Shown here: positions 1-9,974 of the stretch, one piece after another | Position numbering within the stretch: position 1 is the first letter of the stretch | How the letters are laid out: every line of letters begins with the position of its first letter | The notes under the pieces: model-generated | What the model saw: only the letters and a program-made list of their open reading frames with translations | Databases searched by the model: none | What the model was told of the DNA's origin: nothing | Made by a program: the position numbers and the translations under genes | Origin: Promethearchaeota archaeon | GTDB taxonomy: Archaea; Asgardarchaeota; Lokiarchaeia; Sigyniarchaeales; SOKP01 | Length of the DNA stretch: 64,000 nt | Assembly: GCA_016839585.1 (NCBI GenBank) | Contig: JAEOTZ010000017.1 | Coordinates: 1-64,000, forward strand | Reading direction: 5' to 3'

Positions 1-315
1 ACATTAATTCTAGCAATTTTCATAATAAAACAATAATTATTGAAATCAATTTATTTTTTACTTATTACATCTGCTTTTTTTGTAGGTATTAAACAAAATA
101 ACAAAAATGTGCTTTAAAATTGAAAAAAATTATATTTCAATGACTTTCTCTTTTAAGGTAAATAAAAAAAACTTTTAAATCTCTAAAAAAAGAAGCAAAG
201 ATTTAAAAGTGTAACTGGAATAATATATTCTATTAAATGTATAATAAGGTCTATTTTTGTAATATAAAATTTTGAAAAGCTAATATTACCTATATAATAT
301 GCTCCAGGAATTAAT
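1..315. other. AT-rich non-coding region upstream of the first TFB gene
   Basis: No convincing reading frame, RNA gene or repeat was seen here. A TATA-like stretch, TATATAATAT at 291-300, lies about 20 bases before the ATG at 316. With usual archaeal spacing transcription would start close to the ATG, so the downstream TFB mRNA may be leaderless or nearly so. That is inference. Confidence 0.4.
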
Positions 316-1242
316 ATGAATAACAATTATCGTTATTTAATAAGAAATAAAAATATTGATCAAGATAATTTACCTCAGATTCAATGTTGTGATAATCCGA
401 GTATTGAAGCTCGAGATGGAAATAAAGTTTGTTTAAATTGCGGAATTATTTTTGAAAGAACATTTGTTGGGAACGAAAGGAGAGCATATACTATCGAAGA
501 AATACAAAATCGACGTAGAACTGAGCCTAGATGGAGAGATTTTGGTCCAAGGACAATGTTACCTACTACTAAGACAGATTCGAAAGGTAAATCAATAGGA
601 CCAAAAGAACAAGCTCTTTTTTCTCGTTTATCAAAAATTCAAAATTCACTCATAAGTAGTATTGAAAGAAATTTTTGGGAAGCTAAACCTAAATTAAAAA
701 TGCTTACTTCAAAGCTTAACATACCTGAATATATCGCTGAAACAGCATGGAAGATATATAGTATTGTAGCGAGAAAGAAATTAACTATGGGAAGATCAAT
801 TAATGGATTTATCGCAGGGTCTTTATATGCGGCAATTAGAGTGCATGATTTTCCACGATTGCTAGATGAGGTATGTGAGGCGTCATTAACACCAAGAAGA
901 ACGGTTCATAGAAGTCTGGCAATGATAATTCGTGAAGTTTTACCGGAGCTAAAGCTAAGATATCAGCCAATTACTGCTGAAAGTTTAGTTTTTCGATTTG
1001 GAAACGAATTAGATCTACCTATAAAGATTCAAAAAAAAGCTATCAATATGTTAAGAACGGCTTCTAAAAATGGATTAAAAAGAACTGGTAAGGATCCTAA
1101 AGGTTTAGCAGCAGCTTGTATCTATATCGCAGCAAAGGATGGTTTGATTAGAAAAACCCAATCTCTTGTAGCGGACATTGCAAAGATTACAGAGGTAACA
1201 CTTAGAAGCCGTGCGAAGCAAATTAAGATGAAATTAATTTAA
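316..1242 (+). CDS. tfb: Transcription initiation factor IIB (TFB)
   Basis: This is a general transcription factor that binds TBP-promoter DNA and recruits archaeal RNA polymerase. The 308-residue length is normal for TFB. An N-terminal zinc-ribbon region spans roughly residues 22-45 and ends in the CLNCG knuckle (Cys39, Cys42); the first ligand pair reads as adjacent Cys24-Cys25 rather than the usual CxxC/H. A B-reader/linker region follows (about 50-95, with ERRAYT and PRWRDFGPRT), then two cyclin-like repeats at about 105-200 and 205-308. The second repeat contains the typical GLAAACIYIAAK segment. The C-terminal end is compact and there is no extension. A second, more divergent TFB lies 770 bases downstream, so specialised use of paralogues is possible. 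The family call is secure; which copy is the main factor is not known. Confidence 0.95.
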   Translation: MNNNYRYLIRNKNIDQDNLPQIQCCDNPSIEARDGNKVCLNCGIIFERTFVGNERRAYTIEEIQNRRRTEPRWRDFGPRTMLPTTKTDSKGKSIGPKEQALFSRLSKIQNSLISSIERNFWEAKPKLKMLTSKLNIPEYIAETAWKIYSIVARKKLTMGRSINGFIAGSLYAAIRVHDFPRLLDEVCEASLTPRRTVHRSLAMIIREVLPELKLRYQPITAESLVFRFGNELDLPIKIQKKAINMLRTASKNGLKRTGKDPKGLAAACIYIAAKDGLIRKTQSLVADIAKITEVTLRSRAKQIKMKLI

Positions 1243-1279
1243 TTTTTTTCCTTTTAGTTATTTTTAATTTTTCTGATTT

Positions 1280-1870
1280 CTAATTATTTGAAGAATTCGA
1301 GGATTCTTCTCTTTCAATTAATGATGTCCATTTTATTCCAGCAGTAGTTACTATTACACCTGTAATTAAGAAACAACATATGACGGATATAAAAAACACC
1401 CAAATAACTCCTGATGAAAAAGGAGTAATAGTAGAATCATAAAGAGCAGTTTGAAAGGGTATAGAACCTAAAACTGTGTCTACATTTGTTTTTCCCAACA
1501 ATACTAGATAATCCATTTTAACAAATGCCCCTAATAACATTACCATACCCAACACTACTAGATATTTTGCTAATGGTTTACTTTCAATCTTATTATTTAG
1601 TGCAAATCTAAGCATATGAATTCCTAGAATTAGGAAAAACACCATACAAATTATTAAAAATACCCATAATAACGATCCAGATATTGATATAAAATCTGAA
1701 GATAAGATTAATTCATGTAAAAGGAGAATCTCTGGAACAACATTAACCTCTGTAAAAAGCAATAAGACGATAAAAACAAGTTCCATTATTGAAAGAATAA
1801 TTAAATAAGCAGCAATAATTTCAATAGCTTTTACAACAGCTTTGTATTCCATTTTTTTATTCACCTTCAA
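1280..1870 (-). CDS. Small four-helix membrane protein of unknown function
   Basis: I do not recognise this 196-residue protein. It shows about four hydrophobic stretches (around residues 14-40, 65-88, 103-126 and 152-176), each long enough to cross the membrane, and a short acidic, serine- and asparagine-rich C-terminus. The spacing of the helices suggests a small integral membrane protein rather than a transporter of a known class. It lies on the opposite strand between two TFB genes, tail-to-tail with the first (37-base gap) and head-to-head with the second, sharing an AT-rich intergenic region of about 140 bases. No functional link to the TFBs can be shown from the sequence. Confidence 0.6.
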   Translation of the reverse strand: MKVNKKMEYKAVVKAIEIIAAYLIILSIMELVFIVLLLFTEVNVVPEILLLHELILSSDFISISGSLLWVFLIICMVFFLILGIHMLRFALNNKIESKPLAKYLVVLGMVMLLGAFVKMDYLVLLGKTNVDTVLGSIPFQTALYDSTITPFSSGVIWVFFISVICCFLITGVIVTTAGIKWTSLIEREESSNSSNN

Positions 1871-2011
1871 TTTTTAATAAAGTAAGAAAAATTTTTTATT
1901 TCATTATATTTTTACTTATTATTGTTTTTGAAGTTTATAAAAATTTTTATATATTATTATTTTTAAAGAAAATCTGTTTTATACTAATAAAATTCATTAA
2001 TTGAGTTTTTT

Positions 2012-2968
2012 TTGAAAAATAGGAAAGAAAATAATCCGGAAATCTCAAGTTGTCAACATAAAAACATTAAGAAAGATGCAGGATTTTATGTTTGCCAAGA
2101 TTGTGGTTTAATCTTAGATGAAAATGTAGTATTCGAAGGTGATCTTTATTTTAGTGATTCTGATTCACAAAGAGATTATGAAAGGAGAATTAGAATTAGT
2201 GATTCCAAGGCCCTCCAAGATCCCATTATCAAAGAAAAATATGAACGAATAAAAACACTTGAGAAATGGTTTCGTGATTATGAATCTGATTTTACAGAAC
2301 AAAAAAAAACTATTGAGCTTCTTAAGAGTTATGGAATTGGATTGAATATAGATTCAATTAAATACCAAACTGTTAAGGATAGGTATCTGAAATACAATAA
2401 ATATCATAGACATACATATCAGAATATGGTAATTATTTTTTTAGCTATTGTTTGGATGGAAATTAAAGATACAACTAATATTCGAATTGAAGAATATATT
2501 AAAGCTTCAAGGGAGTTAGGTCATAAGGTAAATAAGAAAATGCTGAATAATGCTATGCTAAAAGTGAAGCGAACTGAGAAAATGTTAAATAAAAAGTATA
2601 AGAACGTTTCAGATATCGAAAAAGACATTAAAAACAAAATAAAAATTGTATTTCAAAAAGGTTTAAACGGAATTGCCTTTGAGAAAGTTTCTGATCAAAT
2701 CAAAACAGAAGAACAGTTTAATAAATTAAAACTAGACATGATGCTAATGGCAGATGAGTATCTCATAAACATCTCTTATGATCATTTAAAAAATTTAAAT
2801 TATAAAGCCTTCACCGCAGGATTGATTTATTATATTGGTCAAACTTTAGATAAAAAACGGAAAATTTTTACTCAAAGTCTTATTGAAGAGACTACTAAAT
2901 TTTCTAGTACAACGATAAGAAAAAAATATCATCTTTTAGTAGATATTTTAGGAGATCCTCGAAAATAA
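2012..2968 (+). CDS. Divergent TFIIB-like transcription factor
   Basis: The protein (318 residues) has a TFB-style N-terminal zinc ribbon with Cys14, His16 and the CQDCG knuckle at Cys28/Cys31, followed by LILDENVVFEGD, typical of the ribbon-to-reader transition. The rest is helical and fits two cyclin-like repeats (about 95-200 and 210-315), but the sequence is much less conserved than in the TFB at 316. The segment before the first repeat is rich in charged residues and lacks the GP-rich linker seen in the neighbour. The start is a TTG codon at 2012; no ATG lies nearby before the zinc ribbon. It may be an alternative initiation factor for a subset of promoters. It could also be a TFB relative that no longer acts in initiation. 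Confidence 0.8.
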   Translation: MKNRKENNPEISSCQHKNIKKDAGFYVCQDCGLILDENVVFEGDLYFSDSDSQRDYERRIRISDSKALQDPIIKEKYERIKTLEKWFRDYESDFTEQKKTIELLKSYGIGLNIDSIKYQTVKDRYLKYNKYHRHTYQNMVIIFLAIVWMEIKDTTNIRIEEYIKASRELGHKVNKKMLNNAMLKVKRTEKMLNKKYKNVSDIEKDIKNKIKIVFQKGLNGIAFEKVSDQIKTEEQFNKLKLDMMLMADEYLINISYDHLKNLNYKAFTAGLIYYIGQTLDKKRKIFTQSLIEETTKFSSTTIRKKYHLLVDILGDPRK

Positions 2969-3104
2969 CACTAGAATAATTGCCTTAAATTTCATAACTC
3001 TTTATTTTTAAGAAATTAAATAACTCTAAAATAATAAATTATTAAAAAAAATACACTCTTAGAATAATTATTATTTTAACCTAAATAATCTGATTAAATT
3101 CCTT

Positions 3105-5975
3105 ATGTCCCAAGATAAATTTACTAATTCTTCTGATAATAAATATTATTATCAATCTATTAAGGATTTAATTAGTAAATTTAATACAAACTTTGACTAT
3201 GGTTTAAATTCTATAGAATTAAAAGAGAGATACTTTAAATTTGGATATAACGAACTTCCAAAAATAAAAAAATCATTATGGAAAATATATTTATCTCCAA
3301 TTTTTAATTTCTTAATTGTCATTTTAATAATTTCTGGAACTTTTATTGCTATATTAGGATCTCCCGGCTCTGCAGCGATAATTTTTGTTGTAGTTTTTAT
3401 AAACTCTATAACAATTGTAATACAACAATTTAGAGCACAGAAAGCATTAGAATCTTTAAAAAAAATTGCTGCTCTAAAGGCGACTGTTCTAAGAGATGGT
3501 TTACAATTTGAAATTCCTACCAGAGAACTAGTTCCTGGCGATATTATTTTATTAGAGCAAGGTGATAAAGTTCCTGCTGATGCTAGAATAATTGAACTCA
3601 TGAATTTTACTGTTAATGAAGCTAGTCTTACCGGAGAATCTGAACCTGTTGAAAAAATCAAATCTGTCTTACAAAGAAAAGATTTACCTATCCAAGAACA
3701 AATCAATATGGTTTTTATGGGGACTTTTGTTAATACAGGTAGATGTAAAGCATTAGTAACAGGTACTGGTGTTAATACAGAAATAGGTAAAATATCAGTT
3801 CAATTAAATGCAATGGGAAGTATTGAAGATATCCCACTAACTAGAAAGTTAAATAGATTGGGATATATCTTAGGATTTATCGCAATCTTTATTTTATCTA
3901 TATTAATTACTTATAAATTTATATTTTTAGCTGTAGAAGGAGATTTTAATGAAGAGTTCATTGGTGAAGCACTAGTTAGTTCTATTTTAAGATCCACTAA
4001 TGTCGTTCCATTTAATTTACCATTATTATCAACCTTAGTTTTAATAACTGGTGTACTTGAAATAGCTCAGAGTGGAGTAATCATAAAAAATTTATCAGCT
4101 ATTGAATCTCTTGGTCGCGTATCTGTAATATGTTCCGATAAAACAGGCACTATCACGAAAAATGAGATGACAATTAAGAAATTCTGGTTAAATAAAATAG
4201 AATATGAAGTTACTGGATCTGGATATGATGCTGAAGGTGAAATTTTGAAAGATGGGATTAAAACTAATTTAAAAGATAATTTAACCTTCCAAAAGTTTAT
4301 TGATTCTATTGTTCTAAACAACAATGCAAATTTAATATATGAAGATGTTAAAGTACGAGTTAAAAATATGACAGAAATAGCTGTAAGAAGAGCGTTAGGT
4401 TCTCCTACCGAAGCTTCTTTATTAGTACTTGCTGAAATAGCGGGATATATTACATATGATATCAAAAGCAAATATGAAGTTCTAAAAGAATTTTCATTTG
4501 AATCTGAATTAAAACGAATGACTACAATTTGTATGTCTAATCACAGTAAAAATGTATTATATGCTTTTTCAAAAGGAGCTCCTGAAAAATTGATAACTCT
4601 CTGCTCTCAGATTGAAATTAATGGTAAAATCCAAGCGATCGATAATGATTTAAAACGTGAGATATTAAATCAAATAGAAGTACGTGCAAATGAAGGTTAT
4701 AGAACCTTAGCTATAGCATATAAACAATTGCAAGATAATAATTATCAAGAGAGAGATTCCATTGAGAGAGATTTAATTTTCTTAAGTTTCGTATCCATAT
4801 TAGATCCCCCTCGAGTTGGCGTTAAAGAATCAATAGAAGAATGTCAATCAGGAAGGATAAAAGTCGCTATAGTAACGGGAGATCACCCCGCAACAGCAAA
4901 AACTATAGCCATACAGATGAGCATTTTTAAAGAAGGGGATTTAGTAATAGAGGGCTCTGAGATCGAAAAGCTAAGTATAGAAGATTTCAATAAAGTATCA
5001 GTTTTCGCGAGGGTGGAACCAACAGATAAAGAAATAATAGTAGAAAATTACCAAAAACAAAATAAAATAGTAGCAATGACAGGTGATGGGATCAATGATT
5101 CACCAGCATTGAAGAAAGCTCAAGCTGGAATAGCTATGGGTATAACAGGTACAGATCTAGCTAAAGAAACTTCCGATATGGTAATTTCTGATGATAATTT
5201 TACGTCAATTGTTAAGGGCGTAAAAATTGGGCGTGGTCTATTTGCTAAAATCCGAACGATTATTTATTTCTTTATTTGTCTAAATATAATGGAAGCGTTT
5301 ATTTTCTTTACCTATGAATTTATTCCATTTTTCGAACTTTTTAGTTCTGAATGGCAACACATTTATATATTTGGAATTGTACATTCATTACCATCTCTAG
5401 CATTAGTAATCGATACATATCCTAAAGATATTATGCAAGATCCACCCCGAGATGAAGAAGAACTTTTAAATAAAAATATGTGGCTACTTTTGTTAATTCA
5501 GGCATTTTTAATGGGAATAGGGTTAGTTTTAGTTTTTCAATTAACATATAATGGAATTTTTCCATTGAATGAATGGAATACTAATTCTAATTTAAGTTAT
5601 TTAGTACTTGACTCAGAAGAATGGATAGCTCAAAAAGCAAGAACTATGTTTATAACAACCCTATATATCGCAGAAACTAACTTTATATGGGCTTTTAGGA
5701 GACCGAACAAATCAATTATTAAATCCTTAAAAGAAGAATTAAGCATGGCGGTTTTAATTGTCTGTTTATTCACTTTAGGACTTCATATTCTTCATATCTG
5801 TTTCTCATATCAAATAAACTATTATATCAATGATGTAAGTGGTCTTAATTTTCAAATAAACTTTATGTTCTTAAGTGGCTTAGACTGGTTAGTTTGTGTA
5901 TTATTTGCCCTTCCAGGAATAGTTGGAATAGAATTAGTGAAATATTTTGCTAGAAATAAGAATATAAATTTTTAA
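3105..5975 (+). CDS. P-type cation-transporting ATPase (P2-like, altered ion-site residues)
   Basis: This is an integral membrane ion pump driven by ATP through an aspartyl-phosphate intermediate (956 residues). The actuator-domain TGES is at 176-179, the phosphorylated Asp345 is in CSDKTGT, and the hinge motif TGDGINDS is at 659-666. The N-terminal cation-ATPase domain and about ten membrane helices have the layout of Ca2+/Na+,K+-type pumps. The ion-binding residues differ: helix 4 reads VPFNLP (302-306), so the Glu of the SERCA PEGLP motif is Phe303; helix 6 has His760 where SERCA has Asp800. The helix 5 Asn/Glu pair is kept (Asn727, Glu730). The transported ion therefore cannot be named. 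It is followed by a VTT membrane protein and a second pump with the same pattern, probably from an old duplication. Confidence 0.9.
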   Translation: MSQDKFTNSSDNKYYYQSIKDLISKFNTNFDYGLNSIELKERYFKFGYNELPKIKKSLWKIYLSPIFNFLIVILIISGTFIAILGSPGSAAIIFVVVFINSITIVIQQFRAQKALESLKKIAALKATVLRDGLQFEIPTRELVPGDIILLEQGDKVPADARIIELMNFTVNEASLTGESEPVEKIKSVLQRKDLPIQEQINMVFMGTFVNTGRCKALVTGTGVNTEIGKISVQLNAMGSIEDIPLTRKLNRLGYILGFIAIFILSILITYKFIFLAVEGDFNEEFIGEALVSSILRSTNVVPFNLPLLSTLVLITGVLEIAQSGVIIKNLSAIESLGRVSVICSDKTGTITKNEMTIKKFWLNKIEYEVTGSGYDAEGEILKDGIKTNLKDNLTFQKFIDSIVLNNNANLIYEDVKVRVKNMTEIAVRRALGSPTEASLLVLAEIAGYITYDIKSKYEVLKEFSFESELKRMTTICMSNHSKNVLYAFSKGAPEKLITLCSQIEINGKIQAIDNDLKREILNQIEVRANEGYRTLAIAYKQLQDNNYQERDSIERDLIFLSFVSILDPPRVGVKESIEECQSGRIKVAIVTGDHPATAKTIAIQMSIFKEGDLVIEGSEIEKLSIEDFNKVSVFARVEPTDKEIIVENYQKQNKIVAMTGDGINDSPALKKAQAGIAMGITGTDLAKETSDMVISDDNFTSIVKGVKIGRGLFAKIRTIIYFFICLNIMEAFIFFTYEFIPFFELFSSEWQHIYIFGIVHSLPSLALVIDTYPKDIMQDPPRDEEELLNKNMWLLLLIQAFLMGIGLVLVFQLTYNGIFPLNEWNTNSNLSYLVLDSEEWIAQKARTMFITTLYIAETNFIWAFRRPNKSIIKSLKEELSMAVLIVCLFTLGLHILHICFSYQINYYINDVSGLNFQINFMFLSGLDWLVCVLFALPGIVGIELVKYFARNKNINF

Positions 5976-6023
5976 TACAATTATTTCATTAAATTTAAAA
6001 TTAATATTTAAAAAGAGAATATT

Positions 6024-6830
6024 ATGGCTGAAATATCCTCCAACGTTCAAACAGAAAAAAAACCTTTTCTTAGAAAATATGGGGGTCTCCTCTTTATCAG
6101 TGGAATTGTATTATTATTTGTAATTTTGGCACTAGCTAATATTAACTTTGGACAATGGCTCGCTGATACAATTTATTGGTTTTATGAGGAATTTGGAGAT
6201 GTTGGAATCTATATAGGGGTTTTTGTTATAAGTATATTTGGTAATTTCACAGTTATTTTTCCAGTGCCGTATGTAATCGCCGTGATTGTAGTTTCCGCCG
6301 TAATCCCTGGAGTAAATCCCTTATTATTGGGTCTTGTTGGAGGATTGGGAGCAAGTATAGGAGAAACTACAGCATGGCTAATTGGACGCGGATCACAAAA
6401 AATGATAGGAGATGTTGAAAGTATTGAACGGATGAAAGGATACGTTGAGAAGGGCTGGGCTCCATTAATAATATTTATTTTTGCTGCAACCCCTTTACCT
6501 GATGATGCATTTTTAATCGTATTAGGAATCGTAGAGTATAGCATTATTAAAACATTAATATATACATTTATTGGCAAATTTGTTCTCTGTTCTTTATGTA
6601 GTGCCCTTCCCATTTGGTATGCAGATACTCCATTAGGTGATTTTTTATTCAACTTATTTGGAATTGATCTTGAGGCAGCTCAATCTGGGAGTATACCCCC
6701 TAGTACTCCTTTAGAGATTTTAACAAGTTCATTAGTTTGGGCAACTGTTATCATAATTATGTTCTTACTAGTCTATGTGGACTGGGGAAAAATTCTTAAA
6801 AGAATAAGAAAAAAAAAACCTAATGAGTAA
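6024..6830 (+). CDS. DedA/VTT-family membrane protein
   Basis: The 268-residue protein has an N-terminal helix (about 20-42) and the central VTT (SNARE-associated/DedA-like) fold. The typical glycine-rich segment GGLGASIGETTAWLIGRG near residues 110-127 matches the family's GxxxGE...Y.iGR pattern. The second re-entrant motif reads FAATPLPDDAFLIVLG instead of the usual RxxPxxR type, as in the YqaA-like branch. A further helix lies near the C-terminus (about 233-253), followed by a basic tail. Family members are implicated in lipid scrambling, envelope homeostasis and ion-linked transport. It sits 48 bases after one P-type ATPase and about 170 bases before another on the same strand, so a shared role in membrane or ion balance is a reasonable guess. 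Confidence 0.8.
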   Translation: MAEISSNVQTEKKPFLRKYGGLLFISGIVLLFVILALANINFGQWLADTIYWFYEEFGDVGIYIGVFVISIFGNFTVIFPVPYVIAVIVVSAVIPGVNPLLLGLVGGLGASIGETTAWLIGRGSQKMIGDVESIERMKGYVEKGWAPLIIFIFAATPLPDDAFLIVLGIVEYSIIKTLIYTFIGKFVLCSLCSALPIWYADTPLGDFLFNLFGIDLEAAQSGSIPPSTPLEILTSSLVWATVIIIMFLLVYVDWGKILKRIRKKKPNE

Positions 6831-6997
6831 TTTGATTCATATGTCTTAAAATAAATTCTTAAATAATACTCGAATTGTATTTTTTGAAAAAAGGAATAAA
6901 TTAAAAATTATAATTGTTATTGTCTATTTATTAGATCTAAAAAGAAAAATTTAGAGAATTTTCTTTTGATCCTATTCAAACTTATGGCAGAATTAAT

Positions 6998-9898
6998 ATG
7001 GAAAAAGTAGAAGAAAATTTTTATAATCTTGCCCTAGAACAAATTTATCAAAAAATTAAAACTAATCCTAATAAAGGTTTAACAACAACTGAAGCTAATA
7101 AGAGGCTAGAGAAATTTGGTCTTAATGAAATACCAAAAGTATCAAAAGGATTTATCAAGATATATTTAGCACCTCTATTTAACTGGTTAATCGTAATTTA
7201 CTTAATCGGAGCTCTTATACTATTTTTAGCTAGTATTTTTGGGGGAGAAGGAAGCCTACTTTTTATAGGTTTGACTTTAGGTATTGTTTTTCTTAATTGT
7301 ATGGTGGCTATAATTCAGCAATATAGGGCCACAAAAAAATTAAAAGCATTAAGAGAATTATCTGCTCCAACCGCAACTATTATTAGAGATAATCAGAAAC
7401 AAGATATTCCCACAAAAGAAATTGTAATGGGAGATTTACTAGTCTTAAACCAAGGAGATAAAATTCCGGCTGATGCTAGAATTGTAGAATCTTTTAATCT
7501 GGAAGTTAACGAAGCATCACTTACAGGTGAATCAGAACCAGTTAAAAAATTAAGGAAAGGAGATGCATTAGGCAAAGATGAAATTCCTATAAGTGATCGT
7601 AAAAATATGGTTTTTTACGGGACATATATAACTATTGGAAATGGTACAGCAATTACTGTAAAAACTGGTGGAGATACTGAAATTGGTAAAATTTCCCACG
7701 GTTTGGAGGAAGCTGGAACGTCCGAAATCCCTATTCGTCAAAAATTGAACCACTTTGGTAAATGGTTAGGTCTAATCATCTTTATTTTTTGGTTTATTTC
7801 ATTGATGATGATATGGGCAGCCACAAGATTTACTGAAGATCCTGAAGTAGTTAAAAGTTTGAACTCTGCCCTTGACTTGATGCCATTGAACATCCCATTA
7901 CTTGTCACAATTGTATTAATCACAGGAGTCTTATCAATGGCGCGATATGGCGTTATTATAAGAAATCTGGCTTCTGTTGACAGCTTAGGTCGTGTAAGTG
8001 TTGTTTGCTCAGATAAAACTGGTACATTAACTAAAAATCAAATGTCGATTCAACATGTCTGGACAAATGGATCATTATATAGAGTAACTGGTAGCGGTTA
8101 TTCTCCAGAGGGGGATATAATTTTAATGGATGACCCGAAAAATCCCGAATACGTACGCCATATTGATGATTATCCTCAATTAAAACTTCTTTTAATTTCT
8201 GGATTTTTAAATAACAATTCTGCCCTCATAAAAAATGAAATTGAAACTCCTAGGAAAATTGTTTATAATTGGAATGTGGTGGGATCTCCAACAGAAGGAG
8301 CCTTAATGGTTCTGTTTCAAAAAGGGATGGGTGATTATCTTCTTGATGATTTTGAATCAATTACTGAATTTCCGTTTGATTCAGCTTTAAAACGAATGAC
8401 AAAAATTTACAAAAGAGAAGACAAATTGTACTCATTTACTAAAGGTGCTAGTGAGATATTAATCCCTTTATGTTCTGCAATTTTATACAATAATAATGAA
8501 GTGAAATTTATTGATGAAATAAAAGCTAAAGTAATGGATATAGTAAATCTTTATGCAAATCAAGGTTATCGAATTTTAAGCTTAGCTTATAAGAAGCTAG
8601 ATGAGTTACCTCCCGAAGGAGAAGAAAGTAGGGTTCAATGCGAATCAGAAATGATCTATATTGGATTTGTGACAATATTAGATCCTCCTAGAGAGGGTGT
8701 GAAAGAATCAGTGATACAATGTCATGAGGCAGGTGTAGATGTTATTATGATAACAGGTGATTCAACGATGACAGCAAGAGCTATAGCTTCACAAATTGGT
8801 ATCATAACTGAAGAAAGTGAAATTGTTCTTGAAGGAAGCCAAATTAAAGACGTAAAGACCTTCTTTGACTTTAATAAGATTAAAGCATTTGCAAGAGTAT
8901 CTCCTGAGCATAAAGAAGATATTATTGAAAAATATCAAGCAACCAAAAAAGTAGTTGCTATGACGGGTGATGGAGTAAATGATAGTTTAGCCTTAAATAT
9001 GGCTGATGCAGGTATAGCTATGGGCATAACAGGAACAGATGTAGCTAAAGAAGCTTCCGATATGGTTATTTCAGATGATTCATTTAACTCGATTGTCACA
9101 GGTATCCATCACGGAAGAGGTATTTTTGCGAGGATCCGTGCACTAGTTTTCTTTTATATTTGTATAAATATATTTGAAGGTATCGTTCAATTTATATTAG
9201 CTGTAGTCTTTGAATTACCATACTTTTTAGATGAAGCGTTTTATTTACAATGGATTTTCTTATCGATCACTCTCCATATGTTTCCTGGATTAATACTTGC
9301 TTTTGATACAACTTCAAAAGATGTTATGAAAGAAAAACCTCGCGATTCAGAAGAAATACTCTCTAAAAATGTGTTAGTACTTCTGTTTATATTTGGAATT
9401 TTACTTGCAATTAGTATGGTTTTAGTATACTTCTTAACAATGAGTGAAATTTGGCCTGTCGTTACTGAAAATTGGGATTTAGGTAATGCATTTCTCTATT
9501 CATCAGATGAATTGATTCCAGATATTTTAACAGATGATTATACATTAGAAGAGATTAGAATAATGGCTAAAACTCTAACTATGTTAATGGTAACTTTATT
9601 TTTCTGTGAATCATTTTTAGTGTTTCAGATAAGACGTCCAAATAAATCCTTAATCAGAAGTCTTAAAGAAGATAGCAATAAACGAATGTACCTAATAATT
9701 GGTTTCTTATTTGCTTTATTTCTTATGTTAATGTACATCCCTAATGCTCAAGTTGCTTTAGCAAGAGCTGGAATTAATTTCATGTTTATGTATTTAACTG
9801 CTCTTGATTGGCTGATTTGTTTCTTGATTTCACTGATATGTATTATAACTTTTGAGTTTGTGAAATATATAGCACGCAAGTATAAAATTTCCTTTTAA
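6998..9898 (+). CDS. P-type cation-transporting ATPase, second copy
   Basis: This is a 966-residue paralogue of the pump encoded at 3105, alignable along its whole length. TGES is at 176-179, the phosphorylation site CSDKTGTLTKNQ contains Asp339, and a later TGDGVNDS marks the hinge. Helix 4 reads MPLNIP (296-300), so the Glu expected in PEGLP-type pumps is Leu297. Helix 6 carries His in ITLHMFPG at the place of SERCA Asp800, and helix 5 keeps an Asn-x-x-Glu pair (CINIFEG). The shared loss of the same acidic ligands in both copies argues for a real change of specificity rather than decay. All catalytic motifs are intact, so the enzyme should be active. Ion and direction of transport are unknown. 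Confidence 0.9.
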   Translation: MEKVEENFYNLALEQIYQKIKTNPNKGLTTTEANKRLEKFGLNEIPKVSKGFIKIYLAPLFNWLIVIYLIGALILFLASIFGGEGSLLFIGLTLGIVFLNCMVAIIQQYRATKKLKALRELSAPTATIIRDNQKQDIPTKEIVMGDLLVLNQGDKIPADARIVESFNLEVNEASLTGESEPVKKLRKGDALGKDEIPISDRKNMVFYGTYITIGNGTAITVKTGGDTEIGKISHGLEEAGTSEIPIRQKLNHFGKWLGLIIFIFWFISLMMIWAATRFTEDPEVVKSLNSALDLMPLNIPLLVTIVLITGVLSMARYGVIIRNLASVDSLGRVSVVCSDKTGTLTKNQMSIQHVWTNGSLYRVTGSGYSPEGDIILMDDPKNPEYVRHIDDYPQLKLLLISGFLNNNSALIKNEIETPRKIVYNWNVVGSPTEGALMVLFQKGMGDYLLDDFESITEFPFDSALKRMTKIYKREDKLYSFTKGASEILIPLCSAILYNNNEVKFIDEIKAKVMDIVNLYANQGYRILSLAYKKLDELPPEGEESRVQCESEMIYIGFVTILDPPREGVKESVIQCHEAGVDVIMITGDSTMTARAIASQIGIITEESEIVLEGSQIKDVKTFFDFNKIKAFARVSPEHKEDIIEKYQATKKVVAMTGDGVNDSLALNMADAGIAMGITGTDVAKEASDMVISDDSFNSIVTGIHHGRGIFARIRALVFFYICINIFEGIVQFILAVVFELPYFLDEAFYLQWIFLSITLHMFPGLILAFDTTSKDVMKEKPRDSEEILSKNVLVLLFIFGILLAISMVLVYFLTMSEIWPVVTENWDLGNAFLYSSDELIPDILTDDYTLEEIRIMAKTLTMLMVTLFFCESFLVFQIRRPNKSLIRSLKEDSNKRMYLIIGFLFALFLMLMYIPNAQVALARAGINFMFMYLTALDWLICFLISLICIITFEFVKYIARKYKISF

Positions 9899-9974
9899 AT
9901 TTTATTTCTTTTTATTTATTGCATCATTTAATAAATGCATAAAATTTTTTTCTCTAGTTGTATTAGAATTTTGT

